64,000 nucleotides of DNA from Aliikangiella coralliicola (GTDB lineage Bacteria; Pseudomonadota; Gammaproteobacteria; Enterobacterales; Kangiellaceae): positions 620,001-684,000 of the forward strand of contig NZ_ML660160.1 in NCBI RefSeq assembly GCF_007004725.1, read 5' to 3'. This document shows, piece after piece, positions 37,353 to 46,732 of the stretch; positions within the stretch are counted from its first letter, which is position 1; the number at the start of each line of letters is the position of its first letter. The notes below the pieces were generated by a model. It searched no databases. It was not told the origin of the DNA and saw only the letters and a list, made by a program, of their open reading frames with translations. The position numbers and the translations under genes are program-made.

Positions 37353-38720
37353 ATGAATAATCATTCGGGGATGAATTCAACAGAAAAAAAAGCCGCACTC
37401 ACATTAAGTAGCGTTTTTGCGTTGCGTATGTTGGGGCTGTTTATGTTGTTGCCGGTATTCAGCATTGCCGGCCAACAATTGCAGGGCTATACACCAGCTT
37501 TAATTGGTTTTGCCATTGGTGCTTATGGTTTAACTCAGGCAATTTTTCAAATACCTTTTGGCTGGCTATCGGATCGTTTCGGACGTAAGCCTGTGATTTT
37601 AGTCGGTTTATTATTATTTGCTATCGGCAGTGTGGTGGCTGCGCTTAGTGACCATATTTATGGTGTGATCGTTGGTCGACTTTTACAGGGCTGTGGTGCC
37701 ATAGCGAGTGCGATCATGGCGTTGGCCGCTGACCTGTCCCGAGATGAACAACGTACTAAAATTATGGCGAGTATCGGTATGAGTATCGGGGCGGCTTTTG
37801 CGCTAGCCATGATATTAGGTCCGACGCTGACCCAATGGCTTGGACTCAGCGGTATTTTTCTCGGTATTTCTGGGTTAGCCATTGTTGCTATGGCAGTTAT
37901 TTATTTTCTCACACCGAATCCGCAAAACCAGTTTGTTCAAAGAGACGCCATTGCCAGCCGCGGTCAGTTTGTTGATATTTTAAAAAATGCTCAATTGATG
38001 CGATTGAATATTGGCATATTTATCTTACATTTTTTGCTGACGTCATTTTTTGTGGTGTTTCCAATTCGTCTCAGCCAGTTGAACGTTGATTTAGCACAGC
38101 ATAGCTGGGTTTATCTGGCAACTATGGTTGGTGCGGTAATAGTGATGTTACCGATGATTATTTTTGCTGAGAAAAATCGCAGGCACGCACAGGTCATGCT
38201 GCTTGGCGTTTGTTTAATTGCGCTGGTTCAACTATTTTTCGGTCTGTTCCAATTCTCTTTGGTGGTGGTGGCGTTAGCCATGGTCGTTTATTTCGCCGGT
38301 TTTAATCTGTTGGAGGCTTTGTTGCCGTCAATGATATCGAGAATAGCGCCACTTTCGGGAAAAGGCACCGCGTTAGGCGTGTATTCCACCAGCCAATTTG
38401 CCGGTGCTTTTCTGGGCGGCCCAATCGCCGGTATCATCATGCAATATAACGGGATGGATGGTGTTTATATTCTCGGTTCGGTGATGGCATTAATTTGGGC
38501 GGTTTTGTTGTTAGGGCTGAAAAATCCTTCTGCGGTAACCGCTTACACCTTAACCATGCCTAGTGTGTCTGCCGATTCGTTTCCGTCTTTAGTTGAGGAG
38601 ATTAAGGCGATTGAGGGCGTTTCAGAGGCCGTTGCCTTGCCAGAAGCAGGCGCAGTATACCTTAAGGTTGATAAAAAGACGCTTGATCCCAGAAGCCTTG
38701 AGAAATATAGTAAGCAGTGA
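37353..38720 (+). CDS. MFS transporter, YajR-like with C-terminal domain
   Basis: This 455-residue protein has twelve predicted membrane helices and the MFS motif A loop GWLSDRFGRKPV (about residues 68-79). A soluble C-terminal domain of ~70 residues (from about 385, EEIKAIEGVSEAVALPEAG) resembles the ferredoxin-like YAM domain of E. coli YajR. YajR is a proton-driven transporter whose physiological substrate is unsettled. I chose the ATG at 37353 (preceded by AAGAG); the frame is open into uvrA but the upstream part has no MFS features. It sits between uvrA and ssb. Confidence 0.9.
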   Translation: MNNHSGMNSTEKKAALTLSSVFALRMLGLFMLLPVFSIAGQQLQGYTPALIGFAIGAYGLTQAIFQIPFGWLSDRFGRKPVILVGLLLFAIGSVVAALSDHIYGVIVGRLLQGCGAIASAIMALAADLSRDEQRTKIMASIGMSIGAAFALAMILGPTLTQWLGLSGIFLGISGLAIVAMAVIYFLTPNPQNQFVQRDAIASRGQFVDILKNAQLMRLNIGIFILHFLLTSFFVVFPIRLSQLNVDLAQHSWVYLATMVGAVIVMLPMIIFAEKNRRHAQVMLLGVCLIALVQLFFGLFQFSLVVVALAMVVYFAGFNLLEALLPSMISRIAPLSGKGTALGVYSTSQFAGAFLGGPIAGIIMQYNGMDGVYILGSVMALIWAVLLLGLKNPSAVTAYTLTMPSVSADSFPSLVEEIKAIEGVSEAVALPEAGAVYLKVDKKTLDPRSLEKYSKQ

Positions 38721-38780
38721 GTAATGTACCCGAGTCGTTAGGGTATCAGTTTTGATTTTTTTAATCAGGAGTAACAGTTA

Positions 38781-39311
38781 ATGGCCAGTCGTGGCATCAA
38801 TAAAGTTATTTTGGTCGGGAATCTAGGACAGGACCCCGAAGTTCGTTATACCCCAAACGGCAGCGCAGTCACATCAATTAGCCTGGCGACCAGTGAGAGC
38901 TGGAAAGATAAAAACACGGGTCAAATGCAGGAAAAAACTGAGTGGCATCGAATCTCATTGTTTGGGAAGTTGGCTGAAATTGCCGGTGAGTACCTGCGTA
39001 AAGGTTCTCAAGTTTATATTGAAGGTAAATTGCAAACTAGAAAATGGCAAGATAAGCAAGGCCAGGATCGCTACACCACTGAGGTTGTCGTAGATGGATT
39101 TAACGGTGTGATGCAGATGTTGGGTGGCCGAAATGAAGGTTCATCAATGGGCGGCGGGCAGCGACAGTCAGCACCAATGCAACAATCCGGTCAGCAGCAA
39201 AACTATCAACAACAAAATCAGCAATATCAACCACAACAACAAGCACCGCAGCAGTCTGCGCCGATGGATAGTGGTTTTAATGATTCGTTTGATGATGATA
39301 TTCCGTTTTAG
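38781..39311 (+). CDS. ssb: Single-stranded DNA-binding protein
   Basis: This 176-residue protein has the N-terminal OB fold ([22 protein letters not shown], and [18 protein letters not shown] in pieces), a long Gln/Gly-rich disordered linker (about 112-160), and the acidic C-terminal tip DDDIPF, which recruits repair and replication partners. It binds single-stranded DNA as a tetramer. It is on the same strand as the MFS gene, 60 bp downstream, and ends before a strong terminator. Confidence 0.98.
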   Translation: MASRGINKVILVGNLGQDPEVRYTPNGSAVTSISLATSESWKDKNTGQMQEKTEWHRISLFGKLAEIAGEYLRKGSQVYIEGKLQTRKWQDKQGQDRYTTEVVVDGFNGVMQMLGGRNEGSSMGGGQRQSAPMQQSGQQQNYQQQNQQYQPQQQAPQQSAPMDSGFNDSFDDDIPF

Positions 39312-39347
39312 ACAAATGCCTTAGAGTTAAATGTTAAGATATTGTCT

Positions 39348-39380
39348 GAAAGCCGCTAGATTAGCGGCTTTCTTCGTTTT
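39348..39380 (+). terminator. Rho-independent terminator of ssb
   Basis: GAAAGCCGCTA and TAGCGGCTTTC form a perfect 11-bp stem with a 3-base loop, followed by TTCGTTTT. Confidence 0.92.
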
Positions 39381-39433
39381 AGCTTGCGGAAGCATTAGTT
39401 TGAGTCGACTATGTATTTAATTACAGAGAGTCT

Positions 39434-40354
39434 ATGGATGTTATTCGAAAAGAATTAATTGAGTTTGGCCTTAAAGGATCTCAACTCGTTGAGTTACCTA
39501 TAGAGGAGTCGAAAGAGTCGGCCTATGCTATTGAAGTGGATAAGTCGAACAAGTATGAGTTATGGGAGCATTTTAATCACATAAAGTCGAAAACGGGATT
39601 TACGCCTGTAGTAACGACATTTTGGGGAGCTTCTTCGGGTAGTTGGCTGGATGCATTGAAAGAAGAAGATTTGTTCATGCGGTTCCCATATGAGGGGGAA
39701 GACGACACTTTAGATATTTCGCCTAAAGCTATCATCGAAAGATCTAAGACCTCAAGCTATTCTGCCTTGCTTGATGAACATAATGCGATCTATTCGGAAG
39801 ACCTCGTTGATCACATGGAATTTGTGCTTGATTCTCTGCAAGAAACATTCGGTAAGTCGCCTTCGGAAAAAGAAATTTTAGAGCTTATGTCAAAGGGTGA
39901 CATTAAAAGTTATTTCGAGTTTGAGGGGTGGATTCTAAAGTGGCAAATAAAAGAAGAGCGTGGTCTAAAACAAAATGAAGATAATGATTCATATTTGGAC
40001 TGGTTTAATCCTGAAGGGCAGGTCGAGGCTCTAATTTTATTACCGATACAGTTTTCATATGATGTTTTGGCATACATCCACTGGTTTGGCGCGGAAAACT
40101 TATCTACTGAGGCGTCCATTGCTATGTTGCGTCATTGGAATGAGGCTTATGGCGCCGAACTGGTGGCTCATTATGGAACCATGCTTCACTTAAAAACAAG
40201 GAACAGGCCAAGCTCAATTCTTGATGCATTTAATCTGGCCAAAGAACAAGAATCATTTGCGCCTTGTACTACTGCGCTACCTGGTGCTTCGCTTAGAGAT
40301 CTAACTTTTGCATTAATGAAAAGAGACTTATGGTTTTTGCATGAGAGACCATAA
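39434..40354 (+). CDS. DUF4253 domain-containing protein
   Basis: This 306-residue soluble protein has no signal peptide. The C-terminal ~110 residues match DUF4253: MLRHWNEAYGAELVAHYGT, then RPSSILDAFNLAKEQESF and a terminal LTFALMKRDLWFLHERP. The N-terminal part (about 1-90) is an acidic mixed segment with PVVTTFWGASSGSWLDAL. The family is of unknown function and is common in large genomes. It lies alone after ssb, with a separate terminator before it. Confidence 0.8.
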   Translation: MDVIRKELIEFGLKGSQLVELPIEESKESAYAIEVDKSNKYELWEHFNHIKSKTGFTPVVTTFWGASSGSWLDALKEEDLFMRFPYEGEDDTLDISPKAIIERSKTSSYSALLDEHNAIYSEDLVDHMEFVLDSLQETFGKSPSEKEILELMSKGDIKSYFEFEGWILKWQIKEERGLKQNEDNDSYLDWFNPEGQVEALILLPIQFSYDVLAYIHWFGAENLSTEASIAMLRHWNEAYGAELVAHYGTMLHLKTRNRPSSILDAFNLAKEQESFAPCTTALPGASLRDLTFALMKRDLWFLHERP

Positions 40355-40562
40355 AACCAAATAGTAGATTCAGCTTGTTTTGGAATTGTCAAATTGCAGA
40401 TATGATTATGAGTAAGTAAAATCGGACACTCCAAAAATTGTGGTTCATTCTAATGCTTGGGAACAAAGTAAATTGGCAATGTAGCGGTAGCGGTGTTGGT
40501 TTTTAGATTTGAATATTAACTATTTAAATTAAAAAGGCTCATTTCAGGGTTTCTGTTTGGCA

Positions 40563-40587
40563 CGTAGTGAGTTTTGCATTCACTACG
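40563..40587 (-). terminator. Hairpin at the end of the LysR gene
   Basis: CGTAGTGA and TCACTACG form a perfect 8-bp stem with a 9-base loop that overlaps the LysR stop codon. There is no T-run on the minus strand, so this is only a possible terminator. Confidence 0.35.
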
Positions 40588-41497
40588 ACAATAAACCTTT
40601 CTCCCAATAGGGCGTGTCGCCGCCGAAAAACTCTCTGGCAAAGTCGTTAAACACCTTTACTTTTTGAGGCAGATAATTTCGTTCGGGATAGACAAGGTGT
40701 AAATCTAACTCAGGCATCGCAAAGTCCGGAAACAAGTGTACCAACTTCTTATTGGCAATGTATTCGCCAACGACAAATGTTGGCAATCTCGCAATCCCGA
40801 CACCATTTAGCGCTGCCTCCTTAAGTGCTTCGCTATTGTTGACTGAATAGTTACCTGTCACGTTCAATTCATAGCTGTGCTGCTTTGAAATGAACGACCA
40901 GACATTTTTATTGGAAGAAGTGCTACGTGTAATACAATTTTCTTCTAGTAGATCCTTTGGACAACTCAGCGAGGTCTTCGCCGTGTAGGTTGGAGACACA
41001 ACGGTAATGCTTCTTAGAGGTAGAAGTCTCCTGGCGATGAGGCTTGAGTCAGGTAATTTTCCCGTAAGCAAAGCCACGTCCACATGAGAATCTAACAGAT
41101 TGATTGGCCCGTCTTCCATAACCAAATCGATTGTAATCAGTGGATAACGGTTTAAAAACTCGGGAATCATTCGCGATACATGCAACTGCCCGAATGACAA
41201 GGGTACTGCGATCTTTAGATGTCCTCGCGGCTCACCCAGGAGCGCGCTGACCGCATCTTCAGCATCTTGAGCGCAACGTACTGCGGCAGCCGCGGAATCA
41301 TAGAAACTCACTCCTGCCTCTGTGAGAGACAAATGCCGCGTTGTTCGATGAAATAACCGGGCACCTAGATGTTGTTCCAATTGGGTAATTCTCTTACTTA
41401 CGGCTGATTTGCTTAAGTCCAGAACTCTGGCCGCTGAAGAAAAACCACCGCTTTCAGCGACGGCGACGAAGATAGGGAGATCATTGAGGCTTTTCAT
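40583..41497 (-). CDS. LysR family transcriptional regulator
   Basis: This 304-residue regulator has the N-terminal winged HTH (FVAVAESGGFSSAARVLDLSKSAVSKRITQLE) and a LysR substrate-binding domain from about residue 90, normal for the family. The subgroup resembles the DsdC/AaeR-like regulators that also have ARLFHRTTRHLSLTEAG in the linker. It is divergent from the VOC protein gene 139 bp away, the typical arrangement for regulator and target. Its effector is unknown. Confidence 0.9.
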   Translation of the reverse strand: MKSLNDLPIFVAVAESGGFSSAARVLDLSKSAVSKRITQLEQHLGARLFHRTTRHLSLTEAGVSFYDSAAAAVRCAQDAEDAVSALLGEPRGHLKIAVPLSFGQLHVSRMIPEFLNRYPLITIDLVMEDGPINLLDSHVDVALLTGKLPDSSLIARRLLPLRSITVVSPTYTAKTSLSCPKDLLEENCITRSTSSNKNVWSFISKQHSYELNVTGNYSVNNSEALKEAALNGVGIARLPTFVVGEYIANKKLVHLFPDFAMPELDLHLVYPERNYLPQKVKVFNDFAREFFGGDTPYWEKGLLS

Positions 41498-41636
41498 GGT
41501 TTATGCCTTATGTGTGAAGTCTCTTAGCTAGTCACTGTTGATTATTTGGAAACTATATGTTTATCAAATTGCTTATTATCAACTTTATGGAAACATAATA
41601 AACTGAGTTCATGGTTAATTGAAGAGGCAAAGAGAA

Positions 41637-42083
41637 ATGGTTCGACTTGAACACAGCAATTTGGTGGTTAATGCCCTGGAACCTACGTTGAATTTTATTT
41701 TAACCGCTTTCCCCGGATGGCAAATAAGAGGGCGAGGGAAAATGCCCTGGAAAGATGGAACGCGGAATTGGCTTCACGTTGGAGATGACAATTATTACAT
41801 CACTTTAAACGATAATGGTGACGGTACTATCCGTGATCTGCAAAGTGATGAATGTGGCTTGGCTCACTTGGGCTTCGAAGTAGACGATCTTGACCAACTG
41901 GTTGCTCGGCTCGTTAAAGCAGGATACCCCATCGATATTATCGGTAGGGCGCATCCATATCGTAAAACCGTTTACTTCCTTGACCCTGCCGGTATTCAGT
42001 TTGAGTTTATTCAATACTTCAGCAATATCCCATCAGAACGGAATATGTATGGAGGTGAGTCTGGCGAATTGCTCCGTTTTTAA
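41637..42083 (+). CDS. VOC family protein (glyoxalase/dioxygenase fold)
   Basis: This 148-residue protein has two beta-alpha-beta-beta-beta modules: VRLEHSNLVVNALEPTLNFI, then LAHLGFEVDDLDQLVARL and YFLDPAGIQFEFIQY, the usual second-module end. Possible metal ligands are His (LEHSN), His (LAHLG) and Glu (FEFIQ). The ATG at 41637 has AGAGG 9 bases before it; an upstream in-frame TTG is less likely. It is divergent from LysR and followed by a NTF2-like gene, so these two may be a LysR-controlled pair. The substrate is unknown. Confidence 0.83.
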   Translation: MVRLEHSNLVVNALEPTLNFILTAFPGWQIRGRGKMPWKDGTRNWLHVGDDNYYITLNDNGDGTIRDLQSDECGLAHLGFEVDDLDQLVARLVKAGYPIDIIGRAHPYRKTVYFLDPAGIQFEFIQYFSNIPSERNMYGGESGELLRF

Positions 42084-42152
42084 TTTCAATCAAACCATCA
42101 TTTTAATAGTGCTGGCAACGCTACAGCATGACTAACAGCAGAGGATAAAAAC

Positions 42153-42515
42153 ATGACTATTCAAAACGCAAATCAGTTTATTGCCGATCTCTATAAAAAT
42201 ATTGATCAAAAAAACATTAATTTTCTAGATAAAACACTTGGTGAAAATGTTAGATTCAGGCTCGGTAATGGTGAAGGTATTGTTGGCAAAGACGCCGTTC
42301 TCGCAGCCAACGCTGGTTTCTTTGTCAGTATCACATCGATGCATCACACCATCACAGGCGCGTGGAATATAGGGGACACAATCATCTGCCACGGCGAGGT
42401 GAATTATGTCAGACTCGACGGTAGCCAATACTCTGCCTATTTTTCTACGTTCTTAGTTTTTGAGGGTAACATGATTACAGACTATCTGGTTTTTGCTGAT
42501 TTATCTGAACTTTGA
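42153..42515 (+). CDS. NTF2-like (SnoaL-type) protein
   Basis: This 120-residue single-domain protein has the nuclear transport factor 2 fold: an N-terminal helix NANQFIADLYKNIDQKNINF, then the LGENVRFRLGN strand, HHTITGAWNIGDTIICHGEVNYVRLDG in pieces, and a terminal ITDYLVFADLSEL. Such proteins often act as small isomerases or hydrolases, or as dimeric ligand-binding proteins. It follows the VOC gene by 69 bp and may be co-transcribed. A strong terminator lies about 190 bp after it. No specific activity can be assigned. Confidence 0.82.
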   Translation: MTIQNANQFIADLYKNIDQKNINFLDKTLGENVRFRLGNGEGIVGKDAVLAANAGFFVSITSMHHTITGAWNIGDTIICHGEVNYVRLDGSQYSAYFSTFLVFEGNMITDYLVFADLSEL

Positions 42516-42705
42516 CAAATAGTTAAGCAGAAAAAAGACTATGGACAACTATTCGTTAGGACTGCAGAAATAGCCGAAACACAAAACGAAAAATTCCGAT
42601 ATATGATTGCAGCTCCCACAATGTGGGTACCTTTGTCGTTATTTAGCTCGGTAAATCTCCAGCATGTTTTAATTTGTTTGAGTTAATTATACAATCTCCT
42701 ACTTA

Positions 42706-42745
42706 AAAGCCCGCAAATTAAAATGCAGAATTTGCGGGCTTTTTG
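42706..42745 (+). terminator. Rho-independent terminator
   Basis: AAAGCCCGCAAATT and AATTTGCGGGCTTT form a perfect 14-bp stem with a 9-base loop and a T-run. It separates the VOC/NTF2-like genes from the wHTH gene. A small palindrome CCCACA-A-TGTGGG also lies upstream, at 42615-42627. Confidence 0.9.
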
Positions 42746-42804
42746 TACCCTTAAACGAAAATACAAGCGACGCGGTTTAGCTTCCTAATTAATGCAACGA
42801 AAAC

Positions 42805-44628
42805 ATGCTTTATAGATTTAAAGATTTTGAATTTGATAGTGCTAGTTTAGTATTGACCAAAAATGGTGACGCTTTGGCTATTCGTCACAATGAAGCGAAA
42901 GTGTTAGCGTTATTACTAGAACGTGCGGATAAGGTGTTAAGCAAAGAGGATATTTTGTCTCACATTTGGCAGGATAAAGTGGTCTCTGAGCAAGCTGTCT
43001 TCCAGAACATTAGCCATCTAAGAAATCTATTTGGAAATGACGCTATCAAGACTTTTCCTAAGCGAGGCTATCAGTGGCAACTTGAAACTGAGCAGGCGGT
43101 TTTGAATAAACAGACGCCGCAAGATGAATCTGGTTTATCCAAACAGCCAATTATACAGTCATCTGCCAACCTGCCAAAAAATCGAAAGTTTCCGCTGATT
43201 GCCGTGTTTACAATTATGGTTGTGACGTTATTGGCTGTCTTTCTCAATCAAAATGAATCAGCTCAAGAAAGTGAAAGTTCGTCGATTGAAATTGCTTATA
43301 TCCCTATCAAGCATAGAGCAGAGCAGCAAACTATTTTGCTAGAAGACAGTACTGAGTTTAAGTTTAATCAAATAAGTCACTTGAGTTATGCGCAGTTTAT
43401 GGCGTCGGCTGAACTTGAATACCCTAAGTTGGCGGCAGAATCCCCGCTCGTTTTAGTCGGAGAAATCCGCACCTACAATCAAAAAGTACGATTAGATTTC
43501 TTATTAAAAGGTCCTTATGGTGATTGGCAAGGGCAACTCTCAGGCAAGTCAAATGAAGTGGTTATTAATCAACTGCAAACCCATTTGAAACAACCAATTA
43601 TTTTTGACCTGCTAAATAACGTTCAAGGGCCGGAGGTTAAACAGGCTAAATTGACTATTGCCCATCAAAATGCACCTGGTGATTTGATTATTCTGGGCGA
43701 ACTTACTCAAAGTTACTATTCGGTTGGTGAGTTTGATAAAGCCATGGTTATGGCTGAAAAACTTGCACAGACGGCACAAGGTGAAAATAATGCTCAGCAG
43801 CTCGGTAATGCTTTTTTAACGCAAGGTATAATCGCGAACCGAAAAGATCTTATTGAATTGAGTACACAAAAGTTAGATTTAGCGATAGAGCAGTTTCAGA
43901 TAGCGGGTGATTTAAAACGCCACGCCGATGCTTTGAGTCAGAAGTCCTGGTTGGCTTATGTCAAAAATGACTATGCTGGTGTTAAGGCGAGTTTACTTAA
44001 GTCGGCGCAGTTAGCGCTTGAGGCTAATGATATCGAGAGAGAGTTACATGCGTTGACTTATTTATCTGTATTGGCACATAAAGGAAAGCAAGAAGAAGAC
44101 AAATATCGCTATTTAATTCAGGCTGAGAATAAAATGAGAGCCTATGAGTTGCCGACGTACCGGTTTGCAAAAATTCCTTTTCATCATGCTATTTACGCGA
44201 AAACGCCTTCGGCGAAAGAACCTCATTTAATTCGGGTTCTGGAGTATACCGCTTTAACGCCCGACCATTGGGTTGCACAATCTAGCCGCAGCCAGCTAAT
44301 GAATTATTATATCGCGCAAAACCGGCTTACTGATGCCCGGGCATTGCTGGAGCGAGCGACTAGTGATAATGCGGAAAATTCTTATCTTAAAACGCTATTG
44401 GCAAAAGCCGAACAAGATATAGACGCATTTGTACATCATGCACAACGAACATTCGAGCAAGCGCAATTGGCAGGCGTGAAGGACATGAGCCTGGATGTCG
44501 CTTTGCTGATATGTAGTACACCCAATAAACAGTTAGATGATGCTATTTATTCGCAATTTATCAAAGAAAACGCCACCAAGAACTGGCGGCGTGTTAATGA
44601 GTCAAAATTGGCTACACTCAATCTTTGA
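42805..44628 (+). CDS. CadC-like winged-helix regulator with TPR-like C-terminal part
   Basis: This 607-residue protein has an OmpR/PhoB-type winged helix at residues 1-105 (RHNEAKVLALLLERADKVLSKEDILSHIW, then FPKRGYQWQL), a low-complexity linker, a membrane helix at about 134-152 (FPLIAVFTIMVVTLLAVF), and a large periplasmic part to residue 607 composed of helical, TPR-like segments. The layout is that of CadC/ToxR membrane regulators that sense signals outside and bind DNA inside. It is convergent with the formylglycine-enzyme-like gene, only 6 bp apart. Its targets are not identifiable. Confidence 0.85.
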   Translation: MLYRFKDFEFDSASLVLTKNGDALAIRHNEAKVLALLLERADKVLSKEDILSHIWQDKVVSEQAVFQNISHLRNLFGNDAIKTFPKRGYQWQLETEQAVLNKQTPQDESGLSKQPIIQSSANLPKNRKFPLIAVFTIMVVTLLAVFLNQNESAQESESSSIEIAYIPIKHRAEQQTILLEDSTEFKFNQISHLSYAQFMASAELEYPKLAAESPLVLVGEIRTYNQKVRLDFLLKGPYGDWQGQLSGKSNEVVINQLQTHLKQPIIFDLLNNVQGPEVKQAKLTIAHQNAPGDLIILGELTQSYYSVGEFDKAMVMAEKLAQTAQGENNAQQLGNAFLTQGIIANRKDLIELSTQKLDLAIEQFQIAGDLKRHADALSQKSWLAYVKNDYAGVKASLLKSAQLALEANDIERELHALTYLSVLAHKGKQEEDKYRYLIQAENKMRAYELPTYRFAKIPFHHAIYAKTPSAKEPHLIRVLEYTALTPDHWVAQSSRSQLMNYYIAQNRLTDARALLERATSDNAENSYLKTLLAKAEQDIDAFVHHAQRTFEQAQLAGVKDMSLDVALLICSTPNKQLDDAIYSQFIKENATKNWRRVNESKLATLNL

Positions 44629-44634
44629 TAGCGA

Positions 44635-46284
44635 TTAAATCTTTTTGATATCGAGCCAGTTAACGGCAAACATTGTCTCCCCACCTTTTATGGTCAGGGC
44701 AAAAGTGCCTTTGGGTAAGTCAATATTGATATTGTTAATTGTTTTCCAGCCTCTTTCACCGTCTAGTTTTGGCGCTGCAATTTTCATATCGCCCAGCCAA
44801 ATTTCAAAATTTTCACCACGACCTGGATAAAATACGCGAGCATCAATTTTAAACTTGCCGCCGCGAGCGACTTTAATTAAATAGGTCGAAGGTTTGTCAT
44901 CCATTGAGTTGATGATCTTGTCGTTTTCAGGCTCCAGTACAGAGAACTTAACTTCATTACCGACAGAATAACTAAAGGCTTCACCTTGAATTTTTGTTGG
45001 CAAGGTATGAATAGTTGTCTGCCCACTATCAACCGGGTCACTGTAAACACTTTCTGTTTTTCCATTAAGTGCGACAACAGAATATCTTGCATTATGAGCG
45101 AGCGGTGAAGTATCGACAAAATAGGATTCTTTAATCAGCTTAGAGATTGAGACTTTTTGATTAGTTAAAAGATCTTGTCGATATACTTTATAGCCAGATA
45201 AGAATGGTTGGTGATTTTTCTGCCAACTCAAAACGACTTTTGCAGGACTCGACTCAATCACTTTGAGTCCTTGAGGTTTGTTCGGATAAGCTGGATTTTC
45301 TTTATGTTTCTTTTTCGCTTTTTGTTGAGCTATCGCTAAGTTTTTCGAAAATGCGGCGCTGCCTTTTTGTGGAGGTAATGATTTACCATCGGTATCCAGG
45401 ACTAGCCTGAATCCCTCCAGCGCCCCTAAAAAGTCATTCGATATACGACCACGTTCACTCGAGTGCCAGGGGAACCAGTGCCAACTTCCGCCACGAACCA
45501 CATAAGTGTCACAATTTTCTTTACTGACTGCACTGCCGTCTACTGGTGCATTTTCATAGTTATCGACATAGCAATCGGCCAAATATTCCATGATGTTGCC
45601 TACCATGTCATAAACACCAAAGGGGTTGGGTTCATATAGACCGACTATCGCCAGTGTGGCTTCATTATCACTACATTGCTCAATGTCACGCACGTGGGCG
45701 CCAGGGAATATTTTTGCAGACATATCCGCAGCGTACCAATCGGAAATATTGGCGAACTGACACGCCTTTGATGAGTCTTGTTCTTCGCCGAAAAAATGCC
45801 TGGAGTTTGTTCCGGCGCGAAGTGTATATTCCCATTCAGCTTCGGTAGGTAGCCGATAGTTTTTGCCGGTTTCTTTGGATAGCCATTTTGCGTAATCGAC
45901 AGCTGCTTGTTGGGGTAAACATACGACAGGATGGTAATCACTAAATTTATAGACAGTGCTGTCCCAACTGGCTAGTTCTGTTCTGGGTCCACCGAGCACA
46001 TATTGATAACAATTGTCGGGCATTTTATAACCGGTAGCTTCAATAAACTTTTTAAATTCCGCCACAGTGACTTCATACTTGCCCATTTGAAAAGCAGAAA
46101 TCGAGACTTTGCGAACAGGCTGTTCATTCTTTTCTCCTCTATCGCTTCCCATGTAAAACTCTCCTGCGGGAATACTGACAGTTGGTGGCTCGATAAATTC
46201 TGGCTGTGCAGCGTTTATTGAAAAAGTCGTTACTATCGTGCTGGCGAATACTGAGACTAATAATTTTGAAGTAAAATCTCTCAT
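44635..46284 (-). CDS. Secreted formylglycine-generating-enzyme-like protein with Fn3 and C-terminal domains
   Basis: This 549-residue protein has a signal peptide (about 1-25). The FGE/SUMF1-EgtB fold spans about 30-300 (GEFYMGSDRGEKNEQPVRKVSI, then PTEAEWEYTLRAGTNS and VRGGSWHWFPWHSS in pieces). A fibronectin-III-like segment follows (about 335-420), then a beta-rich C-terminal part (about 430-549) resembling a carbohydrate-binding module. The region where true sulfatase-activating FGEs have CVRYRPSAR-type cysteines reads SSERGRISNDFLGALEGFR. The active-site cysteine pair is not evident, so a different or non-catalytic role is likely. No sulfatase gene is near. Confidence 0.83.
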   Translation of the reverse strand: MRDFTSKLLVSVFASTIVTTFSINAAQPEFIEPPTVSIPAGEFYMGSDRGEKNEQPVRKVSISAFQMGKYEVTVAEFKKFIEATGYKMPDNCYQYVLGGPRTELASWDSTVYKFSDYHPVVCLPQQAAVDYAKWLSKETGKNYRLPTEAEWEYTLRAGTNSRHFFGEEQDSSKACQFANISDWYAADMSAKIFPGAHVRDIEQCSDNEATLAIVGLYEPNPFGVYDMVGNIMEYLADCYVDNYENAPVDGSAVSKENCDTYVVRGGSWHWFPWHSSERGRISNDFLGALEGFRLVLDTDGKSLPPQKGSAAFSKNLAIAQQKAKKKHKENPAYPNKPQGLKVIESSPAKVVLSWQKNHQPFLSGYKVYRQDLLTNQKVSISKLIKESYFVDTSPLAHNARYSVVALNGKTESVYSDPVDSGQTTIHTLPTKIQGEAFSYSVGNEVKFSVLEPENDKIINSMDDKPSTYLIKVARGGKFKIDARVFYPGRGENFEIWLGDMKIAAPKLDGERGWKTINNINIDLPKGTFALTIKGGETMFAVNWLDIKKI

Positions 46285-46732
46285 AGAATTTCCTTGTGTT
46301 GAAAAAACGCCACGATAAAAAAATTGTGCTTGTTGCGTCTTACAATAATTCTATTTTTCTTGCTTATTTCGATTCAAATAGAAAAATTATAGAAAAAATA
46401 AGTGCTTGCTTGGTGGTGTAGATTATTGTTTTTATTATGTTTTTTTGAAAATGATATTGTTTAGGTTGGATAAATAAGAATGTGGGTCAGATGAAGATAA
46501 GGTAGGAACAAAATAAGGATTGTGTTCTCCCTCCCTATGGGAGGGAGCTAGAGGGAGGGAAAACATACTCGATATTGAATACAAATTCTAAACAGTTTTC
46601 CCTCTCCCGGAATGCTTTATCGCCCAGAGGAAGAAGGGGCTAAATACCCTTGGAAAGAGCGATCCCAGTTTGCAGATAAGGGAGAGGTGGAAAGCATCCT
46701 TCTTGTTGCAGAAAGTCTATCGTTATTGAACG
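46285..46732. other. Intergenic region with palindromic GC-rich repeats
   Basis: The first half is AT-rich promoter-like DNA of the FGE-like gene. The second half (46520-46700) is unusually rich in G/C runs and holds the inverted repeats listed separately. No gene is supported. Confidence 0.5.
46520..46700. repeat. REP-like cluster of CTCCC/GGGAG repeats
   Basis: CTCCCTCCC (46527-46535) pairs perfectly with GGGAGGGAG (46539-46547). A second GAGGGAGGGAAAAC copy follows at about 46551-46564, and CCTCTCCC (46601-46608) pairs with GGGAGAGG near 46679-46687. This looks like an extragenic palindromic repeat element, distinct in composition from its surroundings. Confidence 0.55.
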
